In this document: one piece after another, positions 50,279-60,752 of the stretch | Layout of the letters: the number at the start of each line of letters is the position of its first letter | Position numbering within the stretch: position 1 is the stretch's first letter | Assembly: GCA_017993775.1 (NCBI GenBank) | Contig: JAGOMA010000008.1 | Location: forward strand, 118,821-182,820 | DNA length: 64,000 nucleotides | Source: Chloroflexota bacterium | GTDB taxonomy: Bacteria; Chloroflexota; Anaerolineae; Promineifilales; Promineifilaceae | Direction of reading: 5' to 3' | Made by a program: the position numbers and the translations under genes | Notes under the pieces: generated by a model | What the model saw: the letters and a program-made list of their open reading frames with translations, nothing else | Database searches by the model: none | Told to the model about the DNA's origin: nothing

Positions 50279-52435
50279 TCAGGCTGCCTGTGTGCTGGCC
50301 ACCATCAAGGTGATGTCATCGAATTGCGGCGCTTGCCCGACGAAGGTTTGTAAGGCGGTTAACACGGCCGTTTCCATTTCCTTCGCGCTGCCATTCACGC
50401 AGCCAGCCACAGCCGCCAGCAGCCGCGCCTCGCCAAATTCAGCCGACGCCGCGTTCTGAGCTTCGGAAACGCCATCGGTATACATCACCAACACGCTGCC
50501 CGGGGCCATGCGCACCACTTCATGCCGCCAGGCCATGTCGGGAAACATACCCAGCGGAATGCCGGTTTGCCCCAGCGACTGTGGTTCCTGACGGCCGTGT
50601 GAATCGAGCAAAAAAGCGGGGTTATGCCCGGCATTGCTGTAAGTCAGGGTGTTGGCGGTGGGGTCGAGCACGCCATAGAACAAGGTCACAAACTGGTCCG
50701 ATTCGGTATCGGCGAGGATGCGCTCGTTGGCCGCTTGCAGCACGCGTTCCGGCGCGTCGGGGTATTCGGTGGCGTAGGTGCGCAGCAAGGTGCGGCTGAG
50801 CGCCATGTAGAGCGCCGCCCCGGTGCCTTTGTCGGCGACATCGGCTACCAAAAGGCCCAAACGGCCGTCACCCAATCCTATAAAATCATAAAAATCACCC
50901 GACGTTTGCCGCGCCGGAACCAGCGTAGCCGCCAGATCCCAGCCGGGCACAACCGGCACGCTGCGGGGCAGAAAGCTGGCCTGAATACGCCCGGCAAATT
51001 CCAATTCCTGAGCCACTTTTTGATGCGCCAGAGTTTCCTGGTGCATACGCGCCCGGTAGAGGGCCGCGCCAATTTGGTTAGCCAGAGCCTGCACGGCCGT
51101 TAACGAATCCAACGTGTGCGCGCTGCGGCGATGACGCAGCAGATACACACCGCCCAGGCACACACCCTCCGCTGCTTCTCGTCCGGGGACAATCTCCATG
51201 ATTTTAACCAGGACGGCATGGCCATACGTGGCGCGCATACCGGGCAGCACCACATCGTGCTGCACCAGATAGGCGGCAGCGACCTGACGCATTGCCGACC
51301 AGTCGGCCTCTGTCAGCAGCGGTTTGGTGGGAGGATGGGCCACCTGCCAGAGAATTTGGTTGGCGGCGCTTTGGGTATCCGTAAGAGCGTCGGCGGCAGG
51401 GCGGCCGCCAACAGGGCTGTTGCCCGCCGCCCACAGGCGCACTTCAACCAGATCGTAGGTATCCGGAAACATGCGCGGCAAATGCTCGCGCAGGATATCC
51501 GGCAGGCTGACGGCGTCTGGCGGCGCTTGCAAAAGCGCTTCGCTGAGCGCTTCCAGGCGGGCCAATTCGCGGGTGCGCTGGCGGCTGCGTTCGGCGATGC
51601 GGCTGAGGGTGACGGCCAGCATATTGATAAGGATGATGCCGATGATGAAGAAGATGAATGCGCCCAGGCCGCCATTGACATACGCCAGGGCCACCAATAC
51701 GGCAAACGGGGACATAATGAGCGACATGGCCGTGACCTGGGCGATGAATTGCAAAGAACCGGCACGGGAAAATTGCCGCTGCAACAAGCGGCCAACGTGG
51801 AGCATCGGCGGCAGCAAGACAAGGCCCGGCAAAATCGCTGATACGATCATGGCGGCAAAAGCTGCGCCCCAAGAGGCAAAGGTAACGGCCGTCAAAGGAT
51901 AATCGCCGCCCAACAAGCCATAAACCAACAAAGCCACCAGTGGCGCAAACACGTCCACAAACAAATCCTGCGCCAAAAACGACAGCGACTCCCACACCGG
52001 ATTCTGGTTATACTGGTAAAGCTGCCAGGCCATCCAACTGCGATTGATCAGAGCGACCAGCAAAGGCAGCCACAAAATGGTTGGCCCCACAACCAGGATG
52101 CCTGCCCACAACGCCAGATTAGACAGCGAGCTAATGAGGGTAACGCCGCTATCGTCATCCAGGGCAAAAATCAGGTTGAATGTCTGGCGGCTCATGGCCA
52201 ACAAAGCCAACAGGATAATGAGCAGCGCCGGCCAACGCCGGCCGATTAACGACCAATCGCTCACAGCCGCCAACCAGACCAGCCCCACCACAACAATGGG
52301 GCCTAGATATATCGACAGCAGCATGTATTCATACGTGCGCAGAAACGTAGCATTGTCCTGATCGACGAGATCGGGGTAGAGGCGCAGGATCAGGCGGGTG
52401 AGGAAGCCTGGGTTTTGGAGGGTGCGGTCTTTCAT
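50279..52435 (-). CDS. Membrane PP2C-type (SpoIIE/RsbU) phosphatase with GAF-like domain
   Basis: 718 residues from ATG 52435; an upstream ATG-frame extension would overlap the nitroreductase. About eight membrane helices (about 30-285), a GAF-like sensor (about 330-470), then a SpoIIE-type PP2C domain from about 490. Metal-binding residues lie in RQTSGDFYDFIGLGDGR, LVADVADKGTGAA, YSNAGHNPAFLL, MYTDGVSEAQ and FDDITLMVA. Members dephosphorylate anti-anti-sigma factors. No such partner is adjacent. Confidence 0.88.
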   Translation of the reverse strand: MKDRTLQNPGFLTRLILRLYPDLVDQDNATFLRTYEYMLLSIYLGPIVVVGLVWLAAVSDWSLIGRRWPALLIILLALLAMSRQTFNLIFALDDDSGVTLISSLSNLALWAGILVVGPTILWLPLLVALINRSWMAWQLYQYNQNPVWESLSFLAQDLFVDVFAPLVALLVYGLLGGDYPLTAVTFASWGAAFAAMIVSAILPGLVLLPPMLHVGRLLQRQFSRAGSLQFIAQVTAMSLIMSPFAVLVALAYVNGGLGAFIFFIIGIILINMLAVTLSRIAERSRQRTRELARLEALSEALLQAPPDAVSLPDILREHLPRMFPDTYDLVEVRLWAAGNSPVGGRPAADALTDTQSAANQILWQVAHPPTKPLLTEADWSAMRQVAAAYLVQHDVVLPGMRATYGHAVLVKIMEIVPGREAAEGVCLGGVYLLRHRRSAHTLDSLTAVQALANQIGAALYRARMHQETLAHQKVAQELEFAGRIQASFLPRSVPVVPGWDLAATLVPARQTSGDFYDFIGLGDGRLGLLVADVADKGTGAALYMALSRTLLRTYATEYPDAPERVLQAANERILADTESDQFVTLFYGVLDPTANTLTYSNAGHNPAFLLDSHGRQEPQSLGQTGIPLGMFPDMAWRHEVVRMAPGSVLVMYTDGVSEAQNAASAEFGEARLLAAVAGCVNGSAKEMETAVLTALQTFVGQAPQFDDITLMVASTQAA

Positions 52436-52479
52436 AGATGGAGTAGAGGGGGAAATGAGGCAAGGGAAACGGCCGTTGC

Positions 52480-53118
52480 CTACTCCCAGCCCTCCCAATG
52501 CAAAACCTCAGACAAAGGGCGGCGTTTTGCGGGCTGAAAACTCTCGCCAGTGTAATAAGCCACCGGCAGCAGAGCTGCCTGGGTGATGTACTTGGGCAAT
52601 CCTAGCAGCGCCGCCACTTCCTGCTCATAGCGCAGGTGCAGCGTGGTCCAGGCCGCGCCCAAACCACGTGCCCGCAAAGCGAGCATAAAAGACCAGGATG
52701 CCGGCAAAATCGAGCCATACAACCCGGCCTGGGCCATTTGCCCGACGTTTTCCACCCGGCCTTCAATGCAGGGAATCACCATTACCGGCGCGCGGTGCAT
52801 GTTATTGGCCAAATGCACGGAAGAACTGACCACGCGCTGCATCTGTTCGGCCGGCGCATACCGCTGGCGTGGCTGCTCGTTCCTATCATTGGCATAGATA
52901 AAAAAGGATTGGCGATAATACTCGCCGATAGCCGCGCGCTTGGCCGCGTCGGTGACGACGAGGAAATGCCAGCCCTGGGCGTTACTGCCTGTGGGCGCCT
53001 GGATGGCAATACTCAGACAGCGCTCAATCACGTCACGCTCAACAGGCCGGTCAAAATCTAGCCGTTTGCGCACGGTACGCGTGGTGGTTAATAACTCGTC
53101 AACAGTCTGCAAATCCAT
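52480..53118 (-). CDS. Nitroreductase-family FMN oxidoreductase
   Basis: 212 residues. FMN-binding text RTVRKRLDFDRPV (about 14-26), AIQAPTGSNAQGWHFLVV (about 37-54), and GLGAAWTTLHLRYEQEVAALLGLP near the C-terminus. Members reduce nitro or flavin substrates with NAD(P)H as dimers. The gene runs away from the RCK channel unit, 78 bp downstream of it. Substrate unknown. Confidence 0.88.
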   Translation of the reverse strand: MDLQTVDELLTTTRTVRKRLDFDRPVERDVIERCLSIAIQAPTGSNAQGWHFLVVTDAAKRAAIGEYYRQSFFIYANDRNEQPRQRYAPAEQMQRVVSSSVHLANNMHRAPVMVIPCIEGRVENVGQMAQAGLYGSILPASWSFMLALRARGLGAAWTTLHLRYEQEVAALLGLPKYITQAALLPVAYYTGESFQPAKRRPLSEVLHWEGWE

Positions 53119-53195
53119 GGGAAACCTCCAAAAATCAATCTAGGCTGTGCGCCATTCGCCCCATTACCCTTGAGGTCTGCACAGATACCACGCTT

Positions 53196-53696
53196 TTATT
53201 TGAAGCGACGACGCAAAATGAGTTGGGCCACAATGCCTAGCAAAACCAGAAAGCCGTATAAGAATGAAGTTGTGGCAACATCTGCCTGGAGCGAAGTGAC
53301 GATAATGGCCGCGCCGGTGACTGAGGAGATGAAGATTTTGGCAAAATCATTGGCAAATAGGGCCATTAATAGGCCAATGATACCACCGATCAGGAAGGTG
53401 ACGAGGGTAGAGCCGACGTTCCAATCCAGGTAAGCAAACAATTGAACCAGGATAATGCCGCCGACAAGAAATCCGGCGATGTTCAGGACCAGGGCGGTGA
53501 TGAAAACGGCCGTAAACGCCCCCACCGCCCCAAACACCAGCCCCAACACAATCGCCGACCCGGTAAGCGCTCCGCCAGACGGCGCACTGCCGATATTTAG
53601 CCCAAATAAAAAGCCAATCCCGCCGGCAATCAACCAATAATACCGGTACCCCAAAAACAACAACGCTGCGCCCACGACAAGCGGAAAAAGATTCAT
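53196..53696 (-). CDS. DUF4203-like multi-helix membrane protein
   Basis: 166 residues with about six hydrophobic segments rich in Gly, Ala and Ile, such as GGIIGLLMALFANDFAKIF. No catalytic motif. It follows the RCK channel gene by 9 bp and probably shares its operon. Its N-terminal ATG lacks a clear site, which fits translational coupling. Confidence 0.65.
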   Translation of the reverse strand: MNLFPLVVGAALLFLGYRYYWLIAGGIGFLFGLNIGSAPSGGALTGSAIVLGLVFGAVGAFTAVFITALVLNIAGFLVGGIILVQLFAYLDWNVGSTLVTFLIGGIIGLLMALFANDFAKIFISSVTGAAIIVTSLQADVATTSFLYGFLVLLGIVAQLILRRRFK

Positions 53697-53705
53697 GCAA
53701 ACGCC

Positions 53706-54770
53706 TCACAATTCATGATTAACGGTTTTGATGTGTCGCAAGGTGTCTAACGAGGCTAAGACCAGCAAAAAATCCCCGACGCAGAGTTTCTGGTCCGCAT
53801 CGGGGTGCATATCGCTATGGGTATTGCTGCGATGGAACACAATCGAGAGATTGTACGCTTGCTGCAGCCCGGTAACGGTTTGCCCGGCGAGCGGCGAATT
53901 GGGCTGGATGGTCATCTCGCTAAGATTGAGCAGGTCTTCGCCCACGTAGAAGGAATGTTTGATGTCCAGGCGCATGGCGGCGGCGGCGAAGATGGGCGCT
54001 GCCAGAGCTGAACCGCTGAACGCGGTGTGGATGCCAAACCCTTTTTCGACGCGGCGAGCCAGGTCGCTGTCGAACATGCGCAGGACCACTTTGATGTTGG
54101 GGTTGATTTCGCGGGCATCCAGGGCAATGTCCAGGTTGGCCAGTTCGTCGTCGGTGCAGGGGATGATGGCGTCGGCGCGTTCGATGCCTGCTTTGAGGAT
54201 GTTTTCGGAGCGGCGGGCGTCGCCGATGAGCAGCGGAACGCCGAGGGCGCGCATTTTTTCGACGAAACGGCCGTTTTCATTCACCTCAATCGCGACCACG
54301 TCACGGCCGTATTTCAGCAGTTCCTGAGTCACCCGGTAGCCAATTTTGCCCGTGCCGCACACGATAATGTGGTTGCTATACGTTGATGCCATTGCCACCT
54401 GCCATTTTTGCCCGCGAGCTTGCTTGTTGATGAGCGCCGTGCCAAACCGCAGTACGCCATCGGCCACAGCCACCAGCCCGACCACGGGGATGATAAAAAA
54501 AAGAATTTGCAGATACCAGGGTTCCGGAAAAGGGAGCAGCGTCTCAAAAAAGATCAGCGAAAAGGTCGCATAAATCGCTTCGCTAAAACCGGGCGATTGA
54601 CCGGCGCGTTCGGCGCTGGCGGGAAAGGTATAAAACAAATGAAAAATGGTCGCCCCGCCCACCACCACAGTCAAAAAAAGGAGCATCGACGAGCCGGATT
54701 CGCCCAACAAGACACGCATATCGCGGATTTGGGCGCGGATTTGGCGGCGAAGCTGGCGTTTCTTTTTCAT
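53706..54770 (-). CDS. Ion channel-like protein with RCK (TrkA-N/TrkA-C) domains
   Basis: 354 residues. A basic N-terminus, two membrane helices (about 29-50 and 82-108), then a Rossmann TrkA-N domain (IIVCGTGKIGYRVTQELLKYG, about 135-155) and a TrkA-C-like end (SPLAGQTVTGLQQAYNLSIV). Between the helices, where K+ channels carry T-V-G-Y-G, the text is FFETLLPFPEP, so no potassium filter is present. It may be a non-selective or altered channel, or a CASTOR-like relative. NAD(H) or Ca2+ binding by RCK is family knowledge. Confidence 0.78.
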   Translation of the reverse strand: MKKKRQLRRQIRAQIRDMRVLLGESGSSMLLFLTVVVGGATIFHLFYTFPASAERAGQSPGFSEAIYATFSLIFFETLLPFPEPWYLQILFFIIPVVGLVAVADGVLRFGTALINKQARGQKWQVAMASTYSNHIIVCGTGKIGYRVTQELLKYGRDVVAIEVNENGRFVEKMRALGVPLLIGDARRSENILKAGIERADAIIPCTDDELANLDIALDAREINPNIKVVLRMFDSDLARRVEKGFGIHTAFSGSALAAPIFAAAAMRLDIKHSFYVGEDLLNLSEMTIQPNSPLAGQTVTGLQQAYNLSIVFHRSNTHSDMHPDADQKLCVGDFLLVLASLDTLRHIKTVNHEL

Positions 54771-54856
54771 GGCGGCGTATTTTACGACAGATTCCCAAAG
54801 TCGGGCAGGCTTTTGTTATCTCGGCGCAATTCCCCTTCCTCGGCTACAATGAGGCC

Positions 54857-55552
54857 ATGACAACGACTTACGACACGATGACCGATTTACACGCGGCGAT
54901 GCGCGGCTGCCGCCGCTGCCTGGAGCGGGGACACGCCATCACGCCAGGAGCCATTTTTAGCGGTCAGGCTGCCGCCCAGGTGATGTTGATTGGACAAGCG
55001 CCCGGCGTAACCGAAGTGGAAGCCAAACGGCCGTTCAACGCCAGCAGCGGCCGCCGACTCTTTCAATGGTTGGAACAGGCCGGCTGGCAAGAAGACGACT
55101 TTCGCGCCCGGCAGTACATGACGGCCGTTACCAAATGCTACCCCGGCAAAGACAAATCCGGCAAAGGCGACCGCGTGCCCACCAAAACCGAGCAGGCGCT
55201 CTGCCGCCCCTTTCTGGCGCAAGAAATCGCCTTCGTGCGCCCCCGGCTTCTCATCCTGGTCGGCGGGCTGGCGATCAAGCTGCTTTTTCCGGCCCACGCC
55301 CGCCTGCAAGAAGTGATTGGCACGGCCGTTTACTTTCCGCCCGCCGCTTTGCCCAACCCAGCGCAGTTTGACCTGAGCCAGGGGCAGCAGCTAACCGCGT
55401 TCGATTCGGCGCAAGACAGCAACGGCCGTTGGGTCGTCCCCTTGCCCCACCCATCCGGCGCCAGCCTGTGGCCCAACAAACCGGCCAACCAGGCGCTCAT
55501 CAACCGCGCCATCGGCCTCCTGGGCGCCATCCGCGAAAATTGGTCGTTATAA
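54857..55552 (+). CDS. Uracil-DNA glycosylase, Fe-S type (family 4/5)
   Basis: 231 residues. Four Cys at 18, 21, 94 and 116 have the spacing of the family 4 4Fe-4S cluster. The catalytic loop is IGQAPGVTEVEAKRPFNASSG, with PHPSGAS near the C-terminus. The enzyme removes uracil from DNA; the insertion around TAVYFPPAALPNPAQFDLSQ is longer than in typical members. Family 4 versus 5 was not resolved by alignment. It is divergent from the RCK channel, with an 86-bp gap. Confidence 0.88.
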   Translation: MTTTYDTMTDLHAAMRGCRRCLERGHAITPGAIFSGQAAAQVMLIGQAPGVTEVEAKRPFNASSGRRLFQWLEQAGWQEDDFRARQYMTAVTKCYPGKDKSGKGDRVPTKTEQALCRPFLAQEIAFVRPRLLILVGGLAIKLLFPAHARLQEVIGTAVYFPPAALPNPAQFDLSQGQQLTAFDSAQDSNGRWVVPLPHPSGASLWPNKPANQALINRAIGLLGAIRENWSL

Positions 55553-55623
55553 ACGCCCGCCGCCCCGGCCAGGGCTGAACTGCCACTTTGCAACTCACCC
55601 AACATGACGTACCATTGGCCGCT

Positions 55624-56286
55624 ATGTACCGTCGAGATTATTTTATGCGCCTGATTGAAGAAGCAACGGCCGTTCTGAGCCGGGTGCTCAAACTCAATCA
55701 AACCCACGACTACACCGAAGCCATCGCCGTTACCAACGGCTCGGTGCGCCGGCTGACCGGCCTGAGCAGCGAAGCCCTGCTGCGCCTGGACACCCAGGAC
55801 CTGGTCGCCCAGCTTTCCATGCGCGACGAACTGGGCTGGATTGAAACCAGCCTCACCATCGTCACCGTTTTAGACCAGGAAGGCGACAGCTACGCGCTGC
55901 AAGGCGACGAGGAAGCCGCCTACCGGCGACACCTCAAAGCGCTGGAGCTGCTTCTAGCGGTGCAAATTCGCCACCCGCAGCTAGATTTGCCAGACATCGT
56001 GCCTGGCGTGGATATGCTGCTGACCAAAGTAGCGGACATCGTCTGGCCGGAAGACACCTGCGCCGATTTTGTGAGATATTACGAGCAGCACGGCGAATTT
56101 GCGCAGGCCGAAGACATGATTTTTAGCTGGCGCGAAATGCACCCTACCAGTCCCGCGCCTATCGAAGCGGGCATCGCGTTTTACGAACGCTTAATCGAGA
56201 AACCCGACGCGGAACTGACGGCCGGTAATTTGCCCCGCGACGAAGTGGAAGCCAGTCTGGCCGAACTGTTGGAGGAATCGACTTAG
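55624..56286 (+). CDS. DUF6483-like hypothetical protein
   Basis: 220 residues from ATG 55624 (a TTG extension to 55588 is possible). The N-terminus MYRRDYFMRLIEEAT and the helical middle with tetratricopeptide-like spacing (YRRHLKALELLLAVQIRHP) match the small helical DUF6483 group. The C-terminal half has FAQAEDMIFSWREMHP. It is predicted cytosolic and all-alpha. No catalytic motif. Confidence 0.65.
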   Translation: MYRRDYFMRLIEEATAVLSRVLKLNQTHDYTEAIAVTNGSVRRLTGLSSEALLRLDTQDLVAQLSMRDELGWIETSLTIVTVLDQEGDSYALQGDEEAAYRRHLKALELLLAVQIRHPQLDLPDIVPGVDMLLTKVADIVWPEDTCADFVRYYEQHGEFAQAEDMIFSWREMHPTSPAPIEAGIAFYERLIEKPDAELTAGNLPRDEVEASLAELLEEST

Positions 56287-56371
56287 TTAGCAGTATCCAA
56301 ACGGCCGTTTCCTCCCATTGTCAATTTCTATCAAAGCCTATAAAACTATCTGGTAGAGGCTAAAAATTACC

Positions 56372-59300
56372 ATGCAGCAATCGCTCAAAAAGACACGGAC
56401 GGCCGTCTTTCACAACCGACCACCAACGCTGCCAAGCAATGTCACTTACCACCCAATCCCCCACCCCCCAGACGCCGACCAACCCGACAATCCAACCATC
56501 TGGCGTATTCGCCTGAGCCTGGTCACGGATCTCAATCAAGAAATTGCCCTGGAAATCCATGACGAAGCCATCTTGGGCCGCGACGCCGATCTGCCGAACA
56601 TGATCGACCTGACGCTTTTCGATGCGGTTCATTTGGGCGTTTCGCGGCAGCACGCCATTTTACGGCCGTCGGCGAACAATTTGTTTATTCTGGATTTGGG
56701 CAGCACCAACGGCACATTTCGCAACGGCCGTACCGTGGGCCACAGCCCAGAACGCCTGCTCACCGACGACATCATCACCCTGGGACACCTCCAACTCCTC
56801 ATTCAAATCGACGAACGGCCGATTTTCCAGACGGCCGTTCTCAACAAACCGCCAGACCTGGCCTACATCCTGGCCCAAATCGCCCAGGCCATCACCTCCC
56901 AATTAGACCTCGACGAAGTCCTCAACCAAGTCACCGAAGCGGCTATTACGCTGACAACGGCCGTCCAAACCGCCATCTGGCTGAATGACGCCAACACCGG
57001 ACACCTGAGCCTGGAAGCTTCCTACGGCATCGATGAAAGCAAGCTAAGCCGCTATCACAAGCCAGACCCACAGACCTCGCCGGTCGCGCAGGTCATCCAG
57101 GCCGGCCAGCCGCTTATGGTTACGCTGCCTTTGGAACCAGACGAAGAAGATACGGCCGTTTCCGACGCCGCTCAGGCCCAAACCGAAACGCACCTCTACT
57201 TACCCATCACCCAGGGTGGCGTCGTGCTGGGCGTGCTGGGCGTGGTCCAACGCCAGGGCAACACAACCTTCAGCGAACGCGATGACCAACTCCTCAGAAC
57301 CATCGCCGACTTCGCGGCCATTGCCATCCAAAATGTGTGGTTATACCGCAGCGTCGAAGAATACAACCGCATTTTGGAGCAGAAAGTGGAGCAGCGCACG
57401 GCCGAATTGGCCGCCGCCACCAAAAAAGCCGAAGAAGCCCGCGCCGCCGCCGAAGAAGCCAACCGCACCAAAAGCGATTTCCTGGCCATGATGAGCCACG
57501 AAATCCGCACACCCATGAACGGCGTCATCGGCATGACCACCTTGCTGCAAGACACCCCCCTCACTTCTGAGCAGCGCGAATTTACCAACACCATCCAATA
57601 CAGCGGTGAAGCGCTGCTGGCCATCATCAACGATATTTTGGACTTCTCGAAAATTGAAGCTGGCAAAATGGAGTTGGAGGCACGGCCGTTCGACCTTTAT
57701 GACTGCATCAACAAAACCCTGGACATCGTCGCCGTGGCTGCCGCCCAAAAAAATCTAGAACTCGCCTGCCACATCGACGCCAACGTCCCCCACCACATCA
57801 TGGGCGACAGCGCCCGCCTGCGCCAGATTTTCTTGAACCTGCTCAACAACGCCATCAAATTTACCAATCACGGCGAAGTCGTCGTTCGCGTAACCGCCCC
57901 AACCAGTCAGAATAATCGGTACATCCTCCAGTTCGATGTGCAAGATACCGGCATCGGCATCCCGCCAGAACGATTGGATCGGTTGTTTCAAGCCTTTACT
58001 CAGGGCGATGTATCCACCACCAGACGGTACGGCGGAACCGGATTGGGGTTGGTCATCAGCCAGCGGCTGTGCGAATTAATGGGTGGGGCAATCTCCGTGA
58101 ACAGCACCCTGGGCAAAGGGTCCACCTTCAGCTTTACCCTTGTCACCCGGAAAGTCCCTGCGCCTACGCCCGCCTTTTTGAAGGCGCAGCAGCCAAAACT
58201 TGCCGACAAACGCGCCTTATTGGTGGATGTAGACAACGCTGGCGGGCGCATCCTGGCTATGCAGCTAAAAAAATGGGGCATCCAAATTGTCCGCACCGGC
58301 AACCCCGGCGAAGCCTTGAAGCTAATGACCCAGCAGCAGCCTTATGACGTGGTCCTGGTGGCTCTGGCGCTGCCTGGGCAAGATGGACTTGCGCTGGCGG
58401 AAGCAGCCCAGGCACAACTGGCAGACCTGACGCCGCCGTTTATTTTGCTGCACCCGGCCGGCCGCAGCCAGCCGCTTACCAATGGTCGGCAATTTGCCGC
58501 CACGCTCACCAAACCGGTCAACACCCAAATTCTCCATAAAACTTTGGTCAGCTTATTCAGCGGCGAACTTGATACAATTCCCCAACGGGCAAGCTCGTCC
58601 GACAGCTTGTTCGACCAACAGTTGGGCAGCCGCCACCCCCTGCGCATTTTGCTCGCCGAAGACACCCCCACCAGCCAAAAATTAATGCAAACCGTATTGC
58701 AGCGTCTGGGGTATCAACCCGATTTGGCCGAGAACGGGCTGCAGGTGGTGGCTCGATTAAAAAATCATACGTATGACCTGATTTTGATGGATATCCAGAT
58801 GCCCGAAATGGATGGCCTGACAGCTACGCAACTGATCCGCCGCCGTCTGCCGGCCGAACAACAACCGCAAATCATCGCCCTGACAGCCAACGTGACGGCC
58901 GAAGAACAGGCGACCTGCCTGGCGGCGGGGATGAGCGGCTACCTGGTTAAACCGCTGCGCCTGGAAGCGCTGATTGCGACGCTGACCGCCTGCCCGCCCG
59001 GATTAGAGCCGGCCACGGCCGTTCCCGCGCCACCCGATGAAAAAGAAACGGCCGTGCTCAATCCACGCGGCCTTGCCAATCTGTCCACCTCGCTAGGCGG
59101 CGACAAAGAAATTCTGAACGAGTTAATCGACGTTTATTTACACGATGCGCCCATCTTGCTCAATAGAATCCGCACCGCCGCCAACCACGGCGATGTCCCG
59201 GCGCTGCATCTGGCCTCGCACAGCCTGAAGGCCAACAGCGCCGAATTTGGGGCGTTAACCCTGGCCAATTTGTGCCTGCAATTGGAAACTATGGCAAAAT

Positions 59301-59395
59301 CAGGACAAATTGAAAACTGTCAGGCTTTGATCACGCAGATAGAGGCCGCTTTTGAACCGGTTGTGTTGGCTTTGGAAGCCCTAAAAGCCGGTTAA
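56372..59395 (+). CDS. FHA-GAF hybrid histidine kinase with two receivers and HPt
   Basis: 1007 residues, no membrane helices seen. In order: FHA (about 45-150, [35 protein letters not shown]), GAF (about 170-330), coil, HisKA with His376 ([12 protein letters not shown]), ATPase domain ([31 protein letters not shown]), REC1, REC2, HPt. REC1 has Ala where the phospho-acceptor Asp should be ([13 protein letters not shown]). REC2 is intact, with Asp807 ([13 protein letters not shown]) and Lys in VKP. HPt carries His950 ([14 protein letters not shown]). The relay should run His376-Asp807-His950. FHA suggests binding of phospho-Thr partners. Confidence 0.92.
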   Translation: MQQSLKKTRTAVFHNRPPTLPSNVTYHPIPHPPDADQPDNPTIWRIRLSLVTDLNQEIALEIHDEAILGRDADLPNMIDLTLFDAVHLGVSRQHAILRPSANNLFILDLGSTNGTFRNGRTVGHSPERLLTDDIITLGHLQLLIQIDERPIFQTAVLNKPPDLAYILAQIAQAITSQLDLDEVLNQVTEAAITLTTAVQTAIWLNDANTGHLSLEASYGIDESKLSRYHKPDPQTSPVAQVIQAGQPLMVTLPLEPDEEDTAVSDAAQAQTETHLYLPITQGGVVLGVLGVVQRQGNTTFSERDDQLLRTIADFAAIAIQNVWLYRSVEEYNRILEQKVEQRTAELAAATKKAEEARAAAEEANRTKSDFLAMMSHEIRTPMNGVIGMTTLLQDTPLTSEQREFTNTIQYSGEALLAIINDILDFSKIEAGKMELEARPFDLYDCINKTLDIVAVAAAQKNLELACHIDANVPHHIMGDSARLRQIFLNLLNNAIKFTNHGEVVVRVTAPTSQNNRYILQFDVQDTGIGIPPERLDRLFQAFTQGDVSTTRRYGGTGLGLVISQRLCELMGGAISVNSTLGKGSTFSFTLVTRKVPAPTPAFLKAQQPKLADKRALLVDVDNAGGRILAMQLKKWGIQIVRTGNPGEALKLMTQQQPYDVVLVALALPGQDGLALAEAAQAQLADLTPPFILLHPAGRSQPLTNGRQFAATLTKPVNTQILHKTLVSLFSGELDTIPQRASSSDSLFDQQLGSRHPLRILLAEDTPTSQKLMQTVLQRLGYQPDLAENGLQVVARLKNHTYDLILMDIQMPEMDGLTATQLIRRRLPAEQQPQIIALTANVTAEEQATCLAAGMSGYLVKPLRLEALIATLTACPPGLEPATAVPAPPDEKETAVLNPRGLANLSTSLGGDKEILNELIDVYLHDAPILLNRIRTAANHGDVPALHLASHSLKANSAEFGALTLANLCLQLETMAKSGQIENCQALITQIEAAFEPVVLALEALKAG

Positions 59396-59420
59396 AAGCA
59401 AAATTTTGCCTGACTGTTCA

Positions 59421-59434
59421 GACTCTAAGGGTTT
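59421..59434. repeat. Half remnant of a family A element
   Basis: GACTCTAAGGGTTT with no complementary arm nearby; it precedes the receiver-kinase start by 40 bp. Confidence 0.5.
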
Positions 59435-59474
59435 GAGTAGGCGGCAAAAACGGCAATTTGGGGCGCTGGTCATT

Positions 59475-60650
59475 ATGGAAGTCAATAAATTCAACGCACA
59501 CATTCTGATTGTGGATGACAACCGCCTAAACCGGATCAAACTGGCGCGCGTCCTCCAACAGCAGGGTTTCCAGACCACGGAAGCGGAAAACGGCCGTCTG
59601 GCCCTGGAATGTTTGGGGAACGGCCGTTACGACCTGATGCTCTTAGACATTGTCATGCCTGAACTCAACGGCTTCCAAGTGCTGGAAGCCATGCAACAAA
59701 ACAAAAAAATCATGACCCTGCCCGTCATCGTCATCTCCGCCCAGGACGAAATCGACAACGCCGTCCGCTGCATCGAAATGGGCGCCGAAGATTATCTCAT
59801 CAAGCCCTTCAACCCCGTCCTGCTCAACGCCCGCCTCAGCGCCGCCCTGGAGAAAAAACGGCTGCGCGATCAGGAATATGCCTTTCTGGAACAAATTCAG
59901 GTCGAACGCCAGCGGCTGGAAGCGTACACCCAAGAATTACAGGCGCGTAACCAGGAACTGGATGCCTTTGCCCACACGGTGGCGCACGATCTAAAAAACC
60001 CTCTTGCCGCCATTATTGGCTACGTGGAACTGCTGCAAAAATATTACAGCGATAACTTAGACGATCGTGGCCTGAAAAACCTGGATCGCATCTTACAGTC
60101 CGGCCTTAAAATGAATGTGATCATCGACGAGCTGCTCCTCTTGGCCGGGATTCGCCAACAAACCGTCGATCCGCAGCCGCTCAACATGTATGACATCGTG
60201 TGCGAATCTTACCGACGGTTATCTTTCCTGATCGAGAACAGCCAGGCGGAAATTGTGTACCCCACAGATTGGCCAACGGCCGTGGGCCACGCCCCCTGGA
60301 TCGAAGAAGTTTGGGCAAACTACATCAGCAACGGCATCAAATACGGAGGTCGTCCACCCCACCTGGAACTAGGGTCAACCCTTCAACCAGACCACATGAT
60401 TCGCTTTTGGATCCGCGACAACGGCAGCGGCATCGCCCCAAACGATATGAAGCGCCTATTTGTCCCCTTCGAACGGCTGAAACCCAAGAAAATCGAGGGC
60501 TTTGGTCTGGGTCTATCCGTGGTAGAACGCATTATCAAACGGTTAGGGGGCAGCGTAGGCGTCGAAAGCCAGTCTGGCCAGGGCAGCACCTTTTATTTCA
60601 CCCTTCCTCCGGCTACCGTGCCACCAGACGCGCCGCTGCCACCTGCCTGA
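59475..60650 (+). CDS. Response regulator-histidine kinase (REC-HisKA)
   Basis: 391 residues from ATG 59475. A receiver domain (HILIVDDNRLNRIKLARVL, phospho-acceptor Asp58 in LMLLDIVMPELNG, Lys in LIKPF) is followed by a coil and a HisKA/ATPase kinase: His171 in VAHDLKNPLAAI, NYISNGIKYGG, RDNGSGIAP and GFGLGLSVVERI. Single-protein REC-kinase units take phosphate from an upstream HPt, here most likely that of the 1007-residue hybrid kinase encoded 79 bp upstream. Output unknown. Confidence 0.9.
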   Translation: MEVNKFNAHILIVDDNRLNRIKLARVLQQQGFQTTEAENGRLALECLGNGRYDLMLLDIVMPELNGFQVLEAMQQNKKIMTLPVIVISAQDEIDNAVRCIEMGAEDYLIKPFNPVLLNARLSAALEKKRLRDQEYAFLEQIQVERQRLEAYTQELQARNQELDAFAHTVAHDLKNPLAAIIGYVELLQKYYSDNLDDRGLKNLDRILQSGLKMNVIIDELLLLAGIRQQTVDPQPLNMYDIVCESYRRLSFLIENSQAEIVYPTDWPTAVGHAPWIEEVWANYISNGIKYGGRPPHLELGSTLQPDHMIRFWIRDNGSGIAPNDMKRLFVPFERLKPKKIEGFGLGLSVVERIIKRLGGSVGVESQSGQGSTFYFTLPPATVPPDAPLPPA

Positions 60651-60752
60651 CAACCGCCACCGTCCGCACTTCCTGGCGCAGGTTTTCAGCGCCATCTCCC
60701 ATTTCCCCTTCAAGATTTCCTGCATCTCTAAAATTTCAGAGCAATCTTATTT

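Noticed and set aside
52436..52498. Upstream extension of the SpoIIE phosphatase
   Set aside because: It would overlap the nitroreductase 3' end and contains an ACGGCCGT-rich spacer; ATG 52435 is a better start.
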